NCBI GenBank assembly: GCA_910575075.1
Contig: CAJTCY010000009.1
Location: 62,001 to 126,000 of the forward strand
DNA length: 64,000 nucleotides
Source of the DNA: Lachnospiraceae bacterium
GTDB taxonomy: Bacteria > Bacillota > Clostridia > Lachnospirales > Lachnospiraceae
Reading direction: 5' to 3'
Under the pieces are notes generated by a model. The model was not told where the DNA came from and made no database searches. It saw only the letters and a list, made by a program, of their open reading frames with translations. This document shows, piece after piece, positions 16,980 through 26,177 of the stretch. How positions within the stretch are numbered: position 1 is the first letter of the stretch; each line of letters starts with the position of its first letter. Both the position numbers and the translations under genes were made by a program.

Positions 16980-18827
16980 ATGAAAATAACACCTTATCGA
17001 ATTAAAAAAGGAATTCGATATCTCAGACATTATGGGCCCAAAGCCTTTTGGAACCGGCTCTTAGATAAGCTGGAACCGGAAGAAGTGCCTTATGGCCCCT
17101 GGTTTGAGAAAAACAGGACAGGGGATCAGGAACTGGAACGGCAGGCAGGCAGGCAGCAGAGTTTTGCCTGCCGCCCTCTGATCAGTATAGTTGTGCCCTG
17201 CTATCAGACACCGGAAAAATATCTCATAGAAATGCTGGATTCTGTAAGGCATCAGTCTTACAGCCGGTGGCAGCTCTGTCTGGCAGACGCTACGCCTTCT
17301 GATAAGGTGAAAGAGATGGTGGAAGCTTACTGCGCAGACTACCAGGAAAAGAGGATTAAGTACCGGCATTTATCAGAGAATCTGGGGATTGCAGAAAATA
17401 CCAATGCTGGAATTGAGATGGCAGAAGGAGAATGGATAGGATTTTTAGACCATGATGACCTTCTGGCGCCAGAAGCCTTATATGAGGTGGTGTTTTTGAT
17501 GAATCAGGAGCCTGAGGCGGAAGCTATTTATTCCGATGAAGACCAGGTGGAGGAGACGAGATCTGGGCTAGTGCATAAAAAGCCTCATTTTAAACCTGAT
17601 TTCAGCCTGGATCTTCTGCGTTCCAACAATTATATTACTCATTTTTTCTGCGTAAGCCGAAGAGTCGTTGTCCAGACAGGAGGATTCCGGGCAGAGTTTA
17701 ACGGTGCGCAGGACTATGATTTTATTCTGCGCTGTACAGAAAAGGCAGCAAAAGTGGGGCATGTACCCAGGGTGCTGTATCATTGGAGGGTGCACAGCAA
17801 TTCTACGGCAGACAATCCCTTAAGCAAGATGTATGCTTATGATGCGGGGAAGCATGCCCTGGAAGAACATTTAAAACGCATGAATCAGCCAGGAGATGTC
17901 AGCCAGCTTCTGCATTTCGGGTTCTACCGGGTGAAGTACCCGGTTTCGGGAAATCCGCTGGTGTCCATTTTAATACCAAATAAAGACCAGTCTCAGACAC
18001 TGCGGCGCTGCATACAGTCTATAGAACGGTCAGTATGGAAGAATTATGAAGTCATAATCATAGAAAATAACAGTCAGGAAGCCGAAACTTTTCAATATTA
18101 CCGTGAGCTTTGCCAGGAAGAAGGCGAGGGAAAAATTTACGGACGAGGATTTCTGAGCGGCGGGCAGGCTGTAAAAGTAGTAGTGTGGGACAGCGGTTTT
18201 AATTATTCTGCGATCAATAATTTTGGAGCTTCTTATGCGCAAGGTGAATACTTTGTCCTGCTCAACAACGATATTGAGATTATTACAACAGACTGGCTGG
18301 AAGAAATGCTGGGCAACTGCCAGAGACCGGAGGTGGGCATCGTGGGAGCCAGGCTTTATTATCCGGATAACACCGTTCAGCATGCCGGAATTGTCGTGGG
18401 AATTGACGGGATTGCAGCCAATATGTTTCCCGGTTTGCGCCGGGGACAGGAAGGCTACTATCACAAGGCCGCAATTCAGCTGAATTACAGTGCAGTGACA
18501 GCAGCGTGCCTGATGGTCTCACGTGAAATTTATGAGAAGGTACATGGGCTGGAAGAACAGCTTGCTGTGGCGTTTAATGATCTGGATTTCTGTCTGCGGG
18601 TGTGTCAGCAAGGATATCTGGTGGTATACAATCCTTTTGTGGAGGCATACCATTATGAATCAAAGTCCAGAGGACAAGAAGACACAAAGGAAAAAGTGTA
18701 CCGCTTTGGAGAAGAGATCGAATTTATCCGCAATCGGTGGATGGATTTGATGAAAAAGGGAGATCCTTATTATAATCCTAATTTTTCTCTGAAAAAATGT
18801 AATTATGCCTTAAAGCCCTGGAAATAA
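16980..18827 (+). CDS. Two-domain family 2 glycosyltransferase
   Basis: 615 residues with two GT-A folds in tandem. The first (about 60-290) has SIVVPCYQTPEKYLIEML, LGIAENTNAGIEMAEG and the metal-binding FLDHDDLLAPEAL; the second (about 325-570) has SILIPNKDQSQTLRRC and VLLNNDIEII, then AACLMVSREIYEKV. Such proteins build rhamnan-type wall polysaccharides or O-antigen-like chains (RgpF and related). The N-terminus (about 1-55) is basic and not part of the catalytic folds. It starts 16 bases after the glucosaminidase stop and is closed by the hairpin at 18841. The sugar transferred is unknown. Confidence 0.9.
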   Translation: MKITPYRIKKGIRYLRHYGPKAFWNRLLDKLEPEEVPYGPWFEKNRTGDQELERQAGRQQSFACRPLISIVVPCYQTPEKYLIEMLDSVRHQSYSRWQLCLADATPSDKVKEMVEAYCADYQEKRIKYRHLSENLGIAENTNAGIEMAEGEWIGFLDHDDLLAPEALYEVVFLMNQEPEAEAIYSDEDQVEETRSGLVHKKPHFKPDFSLDLLRSNNYITHFFCVSRRVVVQTGGFRAEFNGAQDYDFILRCTEKAAKVGHVPRVLYHWRVHSNSTADNPLSKMYAYDAGKHALEEHLKRMNQPGDVSQLLHFGFYRVKYPVSGNPLVSILIPNKDQSQTLRRCIQSIERSVWKNYEVIIIENNSQEAETFQYYRELCQEEGEGKIYGRGFLSGGQAVKVVVWDSGFNYSAINNFGASYAQGEYFVLLNNDIEIITTDWLEEMLGNCQRPEVGIVGARLYYPDNTVQHAGIVVGIDGIAANMFPGLRRGQEGYYHKAAIQLNYSAVTAACLMVSREIYEKVHGLEEQLAVAFNDLDFCLRVCQQGYLVVYNPFVEAYHYESKSRGQEDTKEKVYRFGEEIEFIRNRWMDLMKKGDPYYNPNFSLKKCNYALKPWK

Positions 18828-18840
18828 ATAAGCAGACTTT

Positions 18841-18877
18841 AAAAAAGAGCAGGTTCATCTTGAACTTGCCCTTTTTT
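18841..18877 (+). terminator. Intrinsic terminator after the two-domain glycosyltransferase
   Basis: AAAAAAGAGCAGGTTCA pairs with TGAACTTGCCCTTTTTT around a TCT loop, with two weak pairs. The A run before and the T run after could stop transcription in either direction. Confidence 0.75.
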
Positions 18878-18937
18878 CAATTCAATGCTACAATAGAGAG
18901 ATCAAAATATACAGAGTGGGATGTGGAGAAGAGACGT

Positions 18938-19144
18938 ATGATGAAAGTATTTATATGCCCTAAATGTGGAAGTATTACAACAGTGTCCAGACGAAAGGAA
19001 GTGTTTTGCCACAAATGCGGAGGAACTCAGATGATTCCATCCAAACTGACTTTCGCCAAATATACCCAGATGGATGAACAGCAGAGGAAGGATTATTCTG
19101 AGAGCTGGCTATACATACGGAATCATACATCAGGTGAATCTTAA
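18938..19144 (+). CDS. Small zinc-ribbon protein
   Basis: 68 residues from the ATG at 18938, with GTGGAGAAG just upstream; a longer reading from 18860 would start inside a terminator hairpin and is rejected. Two CxxC knuckles (CPKCGS and CHKCGG) spaced about 20 residues apart make a rubredoxin-like zinc ribbon, followed by a charged helical tail (YTQMDEQQRKDYSESWLYI). No enzyme domain is present. It is a conserved type of hypothetical protein in Lachnospiraceae. It stands alone between the two glycosyltransferase groups; the role is unknown. Confidence 0.75.
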   Translation: MMKVFICPKCGSITTVSRRKEVFCHKCGGTQMIPSKLTFAKYTQMDEQQRKDYSESWLYIRNHTSGES

Positions 19145-19190
19145 TCAGAATTTTTGGAGATAATATTAAGGAAACTTTAATAAAATTTCG

Positions 19191-19220
19191 TTGTTTCCTT
19201 TAGAAAGCATATTGTATGAT
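19191..19220 (+). promoter_or_regulatory. Candidate promoter for the sugar transferase operon
   Basis: TTGTTT, 18 bases, TATGAT, about 77 bases before the start codon of the sugar transferase gene. Confidence 0.4.
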
Positions 19221-19296
19221 AAGATTTAATCATTTTTAAACAGTGAAGAGAATTTGCCATGATAGTATATTAATTACGAACTTTCGGGGAAAAATT

Positions 19297-20712
19297 ATGT
19301 ATAAAAAACAGAAAAAGAGCTGGGTAAAGCACCTGGATTTTCTGATTGTTGATGTGCTTTGCCTGGAGATTACATTTTATCTGTCCTGTCTGATCAGGCT
19401 GGGGAGTTTTTATGATGTCGAAGGAATCAGCGAGTATTACAATCGTCTGGCGATTGTGCTGCTGCTGACGGATATCTGTGTTGTTTTTCTTTCAGAAGCT
19501 TATACTGGAATATTGCGGCGGAATCGGATTCAGGAGCTGAAAGCTGTCATTATACACTGCAGTACAGTATTTGCCACAATCACTGTATATGTGTGGGCGA
19601 CCAAACAGGCAGAGATATACTCCAGACAGGTTATTCTGGTATTCTGGGGAGCTTCTATTGTGGTGGAATATTTCACCAGATGCCTTTGGAAAATTTATAT
19701 CCGCCAGCGGATGATCCGTGGAAAACGGTTCACCAAGCTTATGATAGTCACGGAAGAACGCTATGCCAGGGAATGTGTTTCTGATTTTCAGAATAACAGA
19801 TATAAGGAATTTGAGGTAACTGGAGTGGTGATCGTGGATAAGGACCAGACCGGAGAAGAAATCTGCGGCGTGCCTGTTGTAGCCACAGCGGATGGATTTT
19901 TGGAATATGTGCGCTGTAATGTGGTGGATGAAGTGTTTATCAATGGAAATACCAGAGAGAGCAGCGAGGCACTGGCAAATGAGCTGCTGGAACTGGGATT
20001 GACGGTGCATTTTAACCTGGTCCGTGAATCTCGGCTGATGCCTAATAAGCTGATAGAGCACTGCGGGAAATATCTGGTTCTCACCACCAGCATGAAAATT
20101 GCTACCAACCGGCAGATTTTTCTGAAGCGAAGTATGGATATTGCTGGCAGTCTTTTGGGCTTGTTTCTGACGGGGATCGCCTGGGTGGTTTTTGCGCCGC
20201 TGATTAAACTGCAGTCGCCAGGGCCTGTCTTTTATGCTCAGACACGGATTGGAAAAAACGGAAGGCGTTTTAAATTTTATAAATTCCGCACCATGATTGT
20301 GGGAGCAGATCATATGAAAAAAGATTTGATGGAACAAAATGAGATGGATGGGCTGATGTTTAAGATGGAGGATGATCCCAGAATTTTCCCGGTGGGAAAG
20401 TTTATGCGCAAGTATTCCATTGACGAGCTTCCGCAGTTCTGGAATGTGCTCAAAGGTGATATGAGCCTGGTTGGGACAAGACCTCCCACGGAGGATGAAT
20501 TTGAACAGTATGAACTTCATCACAAGGCAAGGCTTGGCATCCGCCCGGGACTGACTGGCATGTGGCAGGTCAGCGGGAGAAGTGATATTAAGAATTTTGA
20601 AGAAATTGTGGCGCTGGACACCCAGTATATTTCCAACTGGTCTCTTGCCATGGATATCCGGATTCTGTTCCGGACGGTAGGGGTGGTGCTGACAGGAAAA
20701 GGATCGTCATGA
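19297..20712 (+). CDS. Polyprenyl-phosphate sugar-1-phosphate transferase (WbaP/CpsE type)
   Basis: 471 residues from the ATG at 19297; an upstream GTG in the same frame lacks a good ribosome site. Four N-terminal membrane helices (about 10-115), a Rossmann-like CoA-binding_3 region, a further membrane helix (about 285-310) and the C-terminal bacterial sugar transferase domain. Its hallmarks are SPGPVFYAQTRIGKNGR, FKFYKFRTM, SIDELPQFWNVLKGDMSL, VGTRPP and RPGLTGMWQVSGR. It loads the first sugar phosphate onto undecaprenyl phosphate and so starts assembly of a surface polysaccharide. The two glycosyltransferases that follow overlap it and each other, forming one operon; the chain is presumably attached by one of the LCP proteins. 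Confidence 0.93.
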   Translation: MYKKQKKSWVKHLDFLIVDVLCLEITFYLSCLIRLGSFYDVEGISEYYNRLAIVLLLTDICVVFLSEAYTGILRRNRIQELKAVIIHCSTVFATITVYVWATKQAEIYSRQVILVFWGASIVVEYFTRCLWKIYIRQRMIRGKRFTKLMIVTEERYARECVSDFQNNRYKEFEVTGVVIVDKDQTGEEICGVPVVATADGFLEYVRCNVVDEVFINGNTRESSEALANELLELGLTVHFNLVRESRLMPNKLIEHCGKYLVLTTSMKIATNRQIFLKRSMDIAGSLLGLFLTGIAWVVFAPLIKLQSPGPVFYAQTRIGKNGRRFKFYKFRTMIVGADHMKKDLMEQNEMDGLMFKMEDDPRIFPVGKFMRKYSIDELPQFWNVLKGDMSLVGTRPPTEDEFEQYELHHKARLGIRPGLTGMWQVSGRSDIKNFEEIVALDTQYISNWSLAMDIRILFRTVGVVLTGKGSS

Positions 20713-21473
20713 CAGATATTTCAATTACGATTGTAGCTTATAATGATGAAGAGGATGTGAGAAACGCGGTGTCATCCATTGAGGAATATACCGCTGCTTC
20801 TCTTGTAAAACAACTATATATTGTGGATAACAGTACCAGGGAAAATACACTGTCCTCTCTGGAAAAGGAATATCGGGATGTGGTTTATGTGAAGCCGGGA
20901 GAGAATCTTGGCTTTGGGGGAGGCCATAACTATGTATTGGAAAAGCTGAATTCTAAATACCATGCCATAGTGAATCCAGACATTCTTTTGACAGAGGACA
21001 GTTTTTCTGTGCTTCTGGAGTTTTTAGAGAAGACGGGCGCAGGCATGGCAGTGCCGCGGCTGGTGGATGAATCGGGTGAGCTTCAGAATGTGTATCGGCG
21101 GGAACTGACGGTGCTTGATATGGGAATCCGTATGTTTTTGTCCGGACATTTCCGCAAGCGCCAGTCTTACCATACGATGCAGGATATGGATTTTGAGAAA
21201 CCCTTTGCAGTGCCTTTTGCTCAGGGGAGTTTTCTTGTAATCCGCACAGAGCTGTTTCGTAAACTGGGGGGATTTGACAGCCGTTATTTTATGTATATGG
21301 AAGATGCGGATCTGTGTAAGCAGGTAAATTTAAACAGTAGTCTCTGGTATTGTCCGGATACTGCTGTGATTCATAAATGGGAGCGCGGCTCTCACAAAGA
21401 CAGAAAGCTGTTTCAGATACATATGAAGTCTATGCTGAGCTATTTTAGAAAATGGGGGTGGAAATTGTGGTGA
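20709..21473 (+). CDS. Family 2 glycosyltransferase, WbbL/rhamnosyltransferase-like
   Basis: 254 residues; the start overlaps the previous stop by 4 bases (ATGA). GT-A fold with ITIVAYNDEEDVRNAV, IVDNSTRENT, NLGFGGGHNYVLEK, the DxD-like VNPDILL, and GGFDSRYFMYMEDADLC, a block typical of WbbL-like rhamnosyltransferases. It is cytoplasmic or membrane-associated, with no transmembrane helices. Translational coupling with the sugar transferase suggests it adds one of the next sugars to the lipid-linked chain. Rhamnose as donor is a guess from family resemblance only. Confidence 0.87.
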   Translation: MTDISITIVAYNDEEDVRNAVSSIEEYTAASLVKQLYIVDNSTRENTLSSLEKEYRDVVYVKPGENLGFGGGHNYVLEKLNSKYHAIVNPDILLTEDSFSVLLEFLEKTGAGMAVPRLVDESGELQNVYRRELTVLDMGIRMFLSGHFRKRQSYHTMQDMDFEKPFAVPFAQGSFLVIRTELFRKLGGFDSRYFMYMEDADLCKQVNLNSSLWYCPDTAVIHKWERGSHKDRKLFQIHMKSMLSYFRKWGWKLW

Positions 21474-22231
21474 CTGGGGAGAATGAAATCCGGGTGTCGG
21501 TGGCGATGGTGACTTATAACGGCGCTGCCTATCTCAGGGAGCAGATAGATTCCATTTTAAGCCAGTTGGGAGAAGAGGATGAACTGATAATTTCAGATGA
21601 TGGCTCAGAAGACGGAACCCTTTCCATTCTGCAGGAATATCAGAAAGTGAATGAGAAGATCCGTCTGCTGCAGGGACCAGGGCAGGGAATTAAGAAAAAC
21701 GTGGAGCATGCTTTGTCAGGAACCAGAGGACGTTATATTTTCCTGGCAGACCAGGATGATATCTGGCTGCCTGGCAAGGTAGAACGAATTCTGCAGGTAT
21801 TTCAGGAGCAGGAGGTTTCTGTGGCAGTTCATGATGCAAGAGTGTTTCAGGGGGATGACAGCACACAGATTTTGATGGATTCATTTTTTGCATTCCGCGG
21901 TTCTTGTGCCGGGGTTATAAAAAATATGGTGAAGAATACCTATATCGGCTGCTGCATGGCGTTTCGCCGTGAACTTTTAGAAGTGGTGGTTCCCATTCCG
22001 GCACAGATTGAAATGCATGACCAGTGGATTGGAGTTTTGGGAGACTATTATGCCGGAAAATCCTGTTTTCTGCCGGAGCCGTTCTTACTATACCGCAGGC
22101 ATGGAGACAATAATTCAGCAATGACTCATTATGGCTTTTGCCGCATGATTAGAAACCGGTTAGTATTTTTTGTGCATTTTGCAAAGCGGATTCTGCATCT
22201 GCGAAGAAAAAATTTGAGTTTGCCCATTTAA
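21452..22231 (+). CDS. Family 2 glycosyltransferase
   Basis: About 259 residues; the start at 21452 overlaps the previous gene by 22 bases, and GTG codons at 21467 or 21494 are alternatives. GT-A motifs are VSVAMVTYNGAAYLREQI, LIISDDGSEDGTL, IFLADQDDIWLPGKV (metal-binding) and EMHDQWIGVL. A short basic tail ends the protein. It resembles dTDP-rhamnosyl transferases of capsule clusters in general shape. It is the last gene of the three-gene sugar operon and is followed by the large hairpin at 22239. Confidence 0.87.
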   Translation: MGVEIVVTGENEIRVSVAMVTYNGAAYLREQIDSILSQLGEEDELIISDDGSEDGTLSILQEYQKVNEKIRLLQGPGQGIKKNVEHALSGTRGRYIFLADQDDIWLPGKVERILQVFQEQEVSVAVHDARVFQGDDSTQILMDSFFAFRGSCAGVIKNMVKNTYIGCCMAFRRELLEVVVPIPAQIEMHDQWIGVLGDYYAGKSCFLPEPFLLYRRHGDNNSAMTHYGFCRMIRNRLVFFVHFAKRILHLRRKNLSLPI

Positions 22232-22238
22232 TATTTTA

Positions 22239-22325
22239 GTGCCAAAAGGTCTTGCTGCCTTTGGCAGCATAGACATCTTGCACAAAAAGTGTTTCCATCA
22301 CTTTGTGCTGGAAACCTTTTGGCAC
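22239..22325 (+). repeat. Three-way-junction palindrome
   Basis: GTGCCAAAAGGT (22239-22250) and ACCTTTTGGCAC (22314-22325) are perfect 12-base inverted arms. Inside are two further hairpins: TGCTGCC-TTT-GGCAGCA and GCACAAAAAGTG with CACTTTGTGC. No T run follows, so it is not a plain terminator. It lies between the glycosyltransferase operon and the second LCP gene. Confidence 0.7.
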
Positions 22326-22363
22326 ATAAAACCAAAAATAGGAAAACTCAAAAGAAAAAACAG

Positions 22364-22390
22364 TTGCTAAATCATGGAAAATAATATAAT
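22364..22390 (+). promoter_or_regulatory. Candidate promoter of the second LCP gene
   Basis: TTGCTA and TATAAT are present, but with only 15 bases between them. The -10 lies about 68 bases before the start codon. Confidence 0.35.
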
Positions 22391-22458
22391 ATAAGTCATA
22401 AGTGTGTAACATTCTGTAAGATAAATGTAATAAAATGGAAAATGGGTAAGGTGTAGGT

Positions 22459-23583
22459 ATGGCAAACAGAGATAACGGTCAGGAAAAAATGATCACGGGG
22501 AAAAAGCCCTCCAGGGCTAAGAAAAGGAAACGGAGGTTCTTGCTATTTGGAATAGAACTGCTGATTTTGGCAGGCGTTCTGGTATGGGTGTGGACCAATG
22601 CAAAAATGGATAAGATACAGACGGATGAAACGTTTGAGGCAAAAGATGTCAAGAATGAGGAATTAACCAAAGAAACCAGGGATGTGCTGGGAGAATACAC
22701 TACGATTGCGCTGTTCGGACTGGACAACCGTGATACGAATTCCTATAACAGCGGGAACTCGGATGTGATCATGGTGGCGAGAATTGATAAAGATACCAAG
22801 GAAGTGCGTCTGGTATCCGTTTACCGTGATACATATTTGAAAATGGCGGACCTGGATAATACGGAGGCCTACAGTAAGGCGAATGCGGCGTATGCCGTGG
22901 GAGGACCCCAGCAGGCTGTGCGTATGCTCAATACCAATCTGGATCTGGATATTCAGGAGTATGTGTCTTTTGATTTTGACGCGGTGGCAGAGGCAGTAGA
23001 TATCTTAGGCGGCGTCGAAATTGAAGTTACAGAGGCAGAAGTAGTGCATTTGAATAATTATTGTATAGAGACCTCAGAGGTGACGGAAAAGAGCTATGAT
23101 CCCCTTCCTGGCGCCGGAACTTATAATTTAAATGGTGTACAGGCAGTCTCCTACGGAAGAATCCGTTATACGGCAGGAGATGATTTCAAGAGGACGGAAC
23201 GCCAGCGGTTAGTGGTGAATAAAATGGTAGAAAAAGCTCTGGCATCTGATATCGGCACAATCAATAAACTGATAGACGCAGTGTTCCCCAAAATTAAAAC
23301 CAGCCTTGGGAAGACAGAGATCGCTGCGATGGCAGTGGACGCTTTCAATTATAAAATGGGAGACAACGCAGGATTTCCATTTGCCAAAGAAAATAAGGTT
23401 GTGGATATTTCTTATCAGAAAGCAGACGCGGACTGCGTCATTCCTGTAAGCCTTTCTGCGAACGTAAAGCAGCTCCATGATTTTTTGTATGGAAACACTG
23501 GTTATACTGTAACAGACAGTGTGGAAAGCATCAGCGATGAGATTATGTACCGGACTGGAGTGACCGGAGGAAGCAGTGAATAA
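22459..23583 (+). CDS. LytR-CpsA-Psr (LCP) family cell-wall polymer ligase, second copy
   Basis: 374 residues, with a basic cytoplasmic tail (1-26), one membrane helix (about 27-45) and an extracellular LCP domain. Segments ALFGLDNRD, SVYRDTYLKM, NAAYAVGGPQQAVRMLN, YVSFDFDAVAEAVDILGG and YGRIRYTAGDDFKRTERQR match the first LCP protein at 7759, so the two are paralogues. It would attach an undecaprenyl-linked polymer to peptidoglycan. The position directly after the polysaccharide operon suggests that chain is its substrate; this is inference. The ribosome site (AAGGTGTAGG) is weaker than usual here. Confidence 0.93.
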   Translation: MANRDNGQEKMITGKKPSRAKKRKRRFLLFGIELLILAGVLVWVWTNAKMDKIQTDETFEAKDVKNEELTKETRDVLGEYTTIALFGLDNRDTNSYNSGNSDVIMVARIDKDTKEVRLVSVYRDTYLKMADLDNTEAYSKANAAYAVGGPQQAVRMLNTNLDLDIQEYVSFDFDAVAEAVDILGGVEIEVTEAEVVHLNNYCIETSEVTEKSYDPLPGAGTYNLNGVQAVSYGRIRYTAGDDFKRTERQRLVVNKMVEKALASDIGTINKLIDAVFPKIKTSLGKTEIAAMAVDAFNYKMGDNAGFPFAKENKVVDISYQKADADCVIPVSLSANVKQLHDFLYGNTGYTVTDSVESISDEIMYRTGVTGGSSE

Positions 23584-23685
23584 CTTTAGGAAAACAGATG
23601 CGAAGTATCTTTGAGAGGCTTTCCGACGTTATGGCAGGTGGCGACGAGCGTTGCGTGCCGGTACCTTATGTAAGGAGGATAAGAT

Positions 23686-25512
23686 ATGTGTGGAATTGTA
23701 GGTTATATAGGAGACTCGCAGGCAGCCCCTATTTTGCTGGATGGATTGTCAAAGCTGGAATACAGAGGATATGATTCGGCAGGAATTGCTGTGTATGATG
23801 GAGAACATATTCAGACGCAGAAATCTATCGGCCGTCTGAAAGTGCTCAGTGAGCTGACACATGACGGCGCTACCATGCCCGGAACCGTGGGGATCGGGCA
23901 TACCCGCTGGGCAACACATGGCGCACCTTCCAAGGAAAACGCCCATCCTCACTTTAATCAGGACGAAACCATTGCGGTGGTGCACAATGGTATTATAGAG
24001 AATTATCTGAAGATGAAAAAGTATCTTGAGAAAAAGGACTATCATTTTGTTTCAGATACAGATACAGAAGTAGTGGCACACCTGCTGGATTACTATTATA
24101 AAGGAGATCCGATTGAGGCAATCACAAAGGTTATGCACCGGGTCGAAGGATCTTATGCTCTGGGAATTATATTTCTCGAACATCCAGGGGTAGTATATGC
24201 AGTGCGCAAAGACAGCCCTCTGATTGTCGGGCATGGCAAAGACGGCAATCTCATTGCCTCGGATGTGCCAGCAGTTTTAAAGTATACCAGAAATGTGTAC
24301 TTTATCCAGAATGAGGAAATAGCTGTATTAACAGGAGAGAGTATTGCTTTCTATAATGTGGACGGAGAAGAGATTCAAAAGGAGTCTACGACCATTGACT
24401 GGGACATCAATGCGGCGGAAAAAGCCGGGTATGAGCATTTCATGTTGAAGGAGATGTATGAACAGCCAAAGACGGTAAGAGATACTCTCAATCCGAGAAT
24501 TAAAGACGGTGCGGTGGTGATTGAAGAACTGGGGATGACAGACGAAGAAATCCGCCGGATTCAGAGAATTCATATTGTTGCCTGCGGTTCAGCGTACCAT
24601 ACGGGAGTAACGGCGAAATATGTATTTGAGGGTATGGCCCGCATTCCGGTGGAGGTAGACCTGGCATCGGAATTCCGCTACCGTAATCCGATTCTTCAGG
24701 AAAATGATCTGGTAATCATTATCAGTCAGTCTGGCGAGACGGCAGATTCTCTGGCAGCTTTGCGTGAGGCAAAGAGCAAGGGAATCAAGACGCTGGGGAT
24801 AGTCAATGTGGTGGGAAGCTCTATTGCCAGAGAAGCCGATACGGTAATGTATACCTGGGCAGGTCCGGAGATTGCAGTTGCCACTACCAAGGCGTACAGC
24901 GCCCAGTTGATTGCAGAATATTTGCTGGCGGTGAAATTTGCCCAGGTTCGGGGCGAAATTACAGAGACGGAGGTTGCCTCTTACCTCAAGGATTTGCAGA
25001 AACTGCCCCAGCAGATTGAAATGCTTTTGAGCAATAAAGAGAGAATTCAGCATTTTGCCAACCGTTACATTTCTGCGAAGGATGTATTTTTTGTGGGCAG
25101 GGGGATTGACTATGCCATTTCTATGGAAGGTTCCCTGAAACTAAAGGAGATATCTTATATCCATTCTGAGGCCTATGCGGCAGGTGAGTTAAAGCATGGA
25201 ACCATTTCCCTGATTGAAGAGGGAACGCTGGTTGCGGCAGTGCTGACCCAGGAGGAATTATATAAGAAGACGATCAGCAATATTGTGGAGCTGACCAGCC
25301 GGGGGGCGTTTGTGCTTGCCGTGACTACTACGGGAAACACAGAGATTGAAAAGGCGGCTGACTATGTAATTTATATTCCCCAGACCAACCGCTGGTTTAC
25401 GAATTCTCTGGCCATTATTCCTCTGCAGCTTTTTAGTTATTATGTATCTGTGGGCAAGGGCTGTGATGTAGATAAACCCAGGAATCTTGCGAAATCTGTG
25501 ACTGTGGAATAA
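23686..25512 (+). CDS. glmS: Glutamine-fructose-6-phosphate aminotransferase (isomerising)
   Basis: 608 residues, the usual length. It makes glucosamine-6-phosphate from fructose-6-phosphate and glutamine, the entry to peptidoglycan and surface sugars. The N-terminal class II glutamine amidotransferase starts with the catalytic Cys (MCGIVGYIGD) and has HTRWATHG. Two SIS domains follow, with ACGSAYHTG, SQSGETADSLAAL, EIAVATTKAYSAQ and the C-terminal KPRNLAKSVTVE. AAGGAGGATAAG precedes the ATG. The 102-base upstream gap does not show the conserved glmS ribozyme core, which is worth noting since many Firmicutes carry it. The gene follows the wall-polymer block it supplies. Confidence 0.97.
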   Translation: MCGIVGYIGDSQAAPILLDGLSKLEYRGYDSAGIAVYDGEHIQTQKSIGRLKVLSELTHDGATMPGTVGIGHTRWATHGAPSKENAHPHFNQDETIAVVHNGIIENYLKMKKYLEKKDYHFVSDTDTEVVAHLLDYYYKGDPIEAITKVMHRVEGSYALGIIFLEHPGVVYAVRKDSPLIVGHGKDGNLIASDVPAVLKYTRNVYFIQNEEIAVLTGESIAFYNVDGEEIQKESTTIDWDINAAEKAGYEHFMLKEMYEQPKTVRDTLNPRIKDGAVVIEELGMTDEEIRRIQRIHIVACGSAYHTGVTAKYVFEGMARIPVEVDLASEFRYRNPILQENDLVIIISQSGETADSLAALREAKSKGIKTLGIVNVVGSSIAREADTVMYTWAGPEIAVATTKAYSAQLIAEYLLAVKFAQVRGEITETEVASYLKDLQKLPQQIEMLLSNKERIQHFANRYISAKDVFFVGRGIDYAISMEGSLKLKEISYIHSEAYAAGELKHGTISLIEEGTLVAAVLTQEELYKKTISNIVELTSRGAFVLAVTTTGNTEIEKAADYVIYIPQTNRWFTNSLAIIPLQLFSYYVSVGKGCDVDKPRNLAKSVTVE

Positions 25513-25544
25513 GAATGGCAAAATATGTAACTGTAGAAAAAAAC

Positions 25545-25573
25545 TTGCATAATTTAATAGAGTGGTATACAAT
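25545..25573 (+). promoter_or_regulatory. Promoter upstream of the GtrA gene
   Basis: TTGCAT, 17 bases, TACAAT. A terminator-like hairpin follows at 25577, so a transcript from here would meet it before the GtrA start. Confidence 0.5.
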
Positions 25574-25576
25574 AGG

Positions 25577-25610
25577 AAGCCGGTGACAAAAATCATCGGT
25601 TTTCTTTTTT
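25577..25610 (+). terminator. Terminator or attenuator between glmS and the GtrA gene
   Basis: AAGCCGGTGA pairs with TCATCGGTTT around CAAAAA (two wobbles) and runs into TTCTTTTTT. The ribosome site of the GtrA gene begins right after it. It may end glmS transcription or attenuate the GtrA transcript. Confidence 0.65.
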
Positions 25611-25624
25611 TAGGAGTTGATATT

Positions 25625-26023
25625 ATGAATAAGATTATGAGGCAGTTTTGCAGATTCAGTGCTGTGGGCCTTGTTGCTTTTCTGGTCGATTATGGATTGC
25701 TTTTTGTATTTACAGAGACTTTACATATGCATTATCTTCTGTCTTCCATGTTGTCTTTTTCAGCAGCCACAGTATTTAATTATGTTTACAGTACCAAATA
25801 TGTATTTGCATGTGAAGGTGAAAAAGGCAGACCAGGACAGTTTACAGTATTTTTGCTTCTCAGCGGCTGCGGGCTGATTTTAAATTTCCTGTTGATGAGA
25901 GTTTTGGTGGAATATCTGTTTCTGCACTACATGACCGCAAAAATATGTGCGGCCACGATAGTGTCAATTTGGAATTTTGTGTCCAGGAAAGCATTTTTAG
26001 AAGAAAAACTGTCATTGGGTTAA
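25625..26023 (+). CDS. GtrA-family membrane protein
   Basis: 132 residues from the ATG at 25625 with TAGGAG upstream; an in-frame ATG at 25562 overlaps the promoter and terminator and is rejected. Four hydrophobic helices and the family motifs RFSAVGLVAFLVDYGLLF and FNYVYSTKYVFA identify GtrA, small proteins thought to help move lipid-linked sugars across the membrane. The last helix ends WNFVSRKAFLEE, as in the family. It stands alone here without a partner glycosyltransferase next to it, so its substrate is open. Confidence 0.88.
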   Translation: MNKIMRQFCRFSAVGLVAFLVDYGLLFVFTETLHMHYLLSSMLSFSAATVFNYVYSTKYVFACEGEKGRPGQFTVFLLLSGCGLILNFLLMRVLVEYLFLHYMTAKICAATIVSIWNFVSRKAFLEEKLSLG

Positions 26024-26177
26024 GTTCATGGCAAGCTCTTCTTCTGGTACGATTGTGATACTGTTAAATGTGGTCAAAAAACACTTTTTTTTAAAATATT
26101 AGACACAGATTCATCACAAATATTCCGTAAACTGCTTATTAGAAACAAAGGAGAGCTAAAGAAAGGAGCCGTTTGCT

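Noticed and set aside
18860-18937. Longer N-terminus for the zinc-ribbon protein
   Set aside because: It would begin inside the terminator hairpin and has no ribosome site; the ATG at 18938 is well placed.
23584-23685. Possible glmS ribozyme in the glmS leader
   Set aside because: The leader is about 100 bases and lacks the conserved ribozyme core and cleavage-site context; only the ribosome site is convincing.
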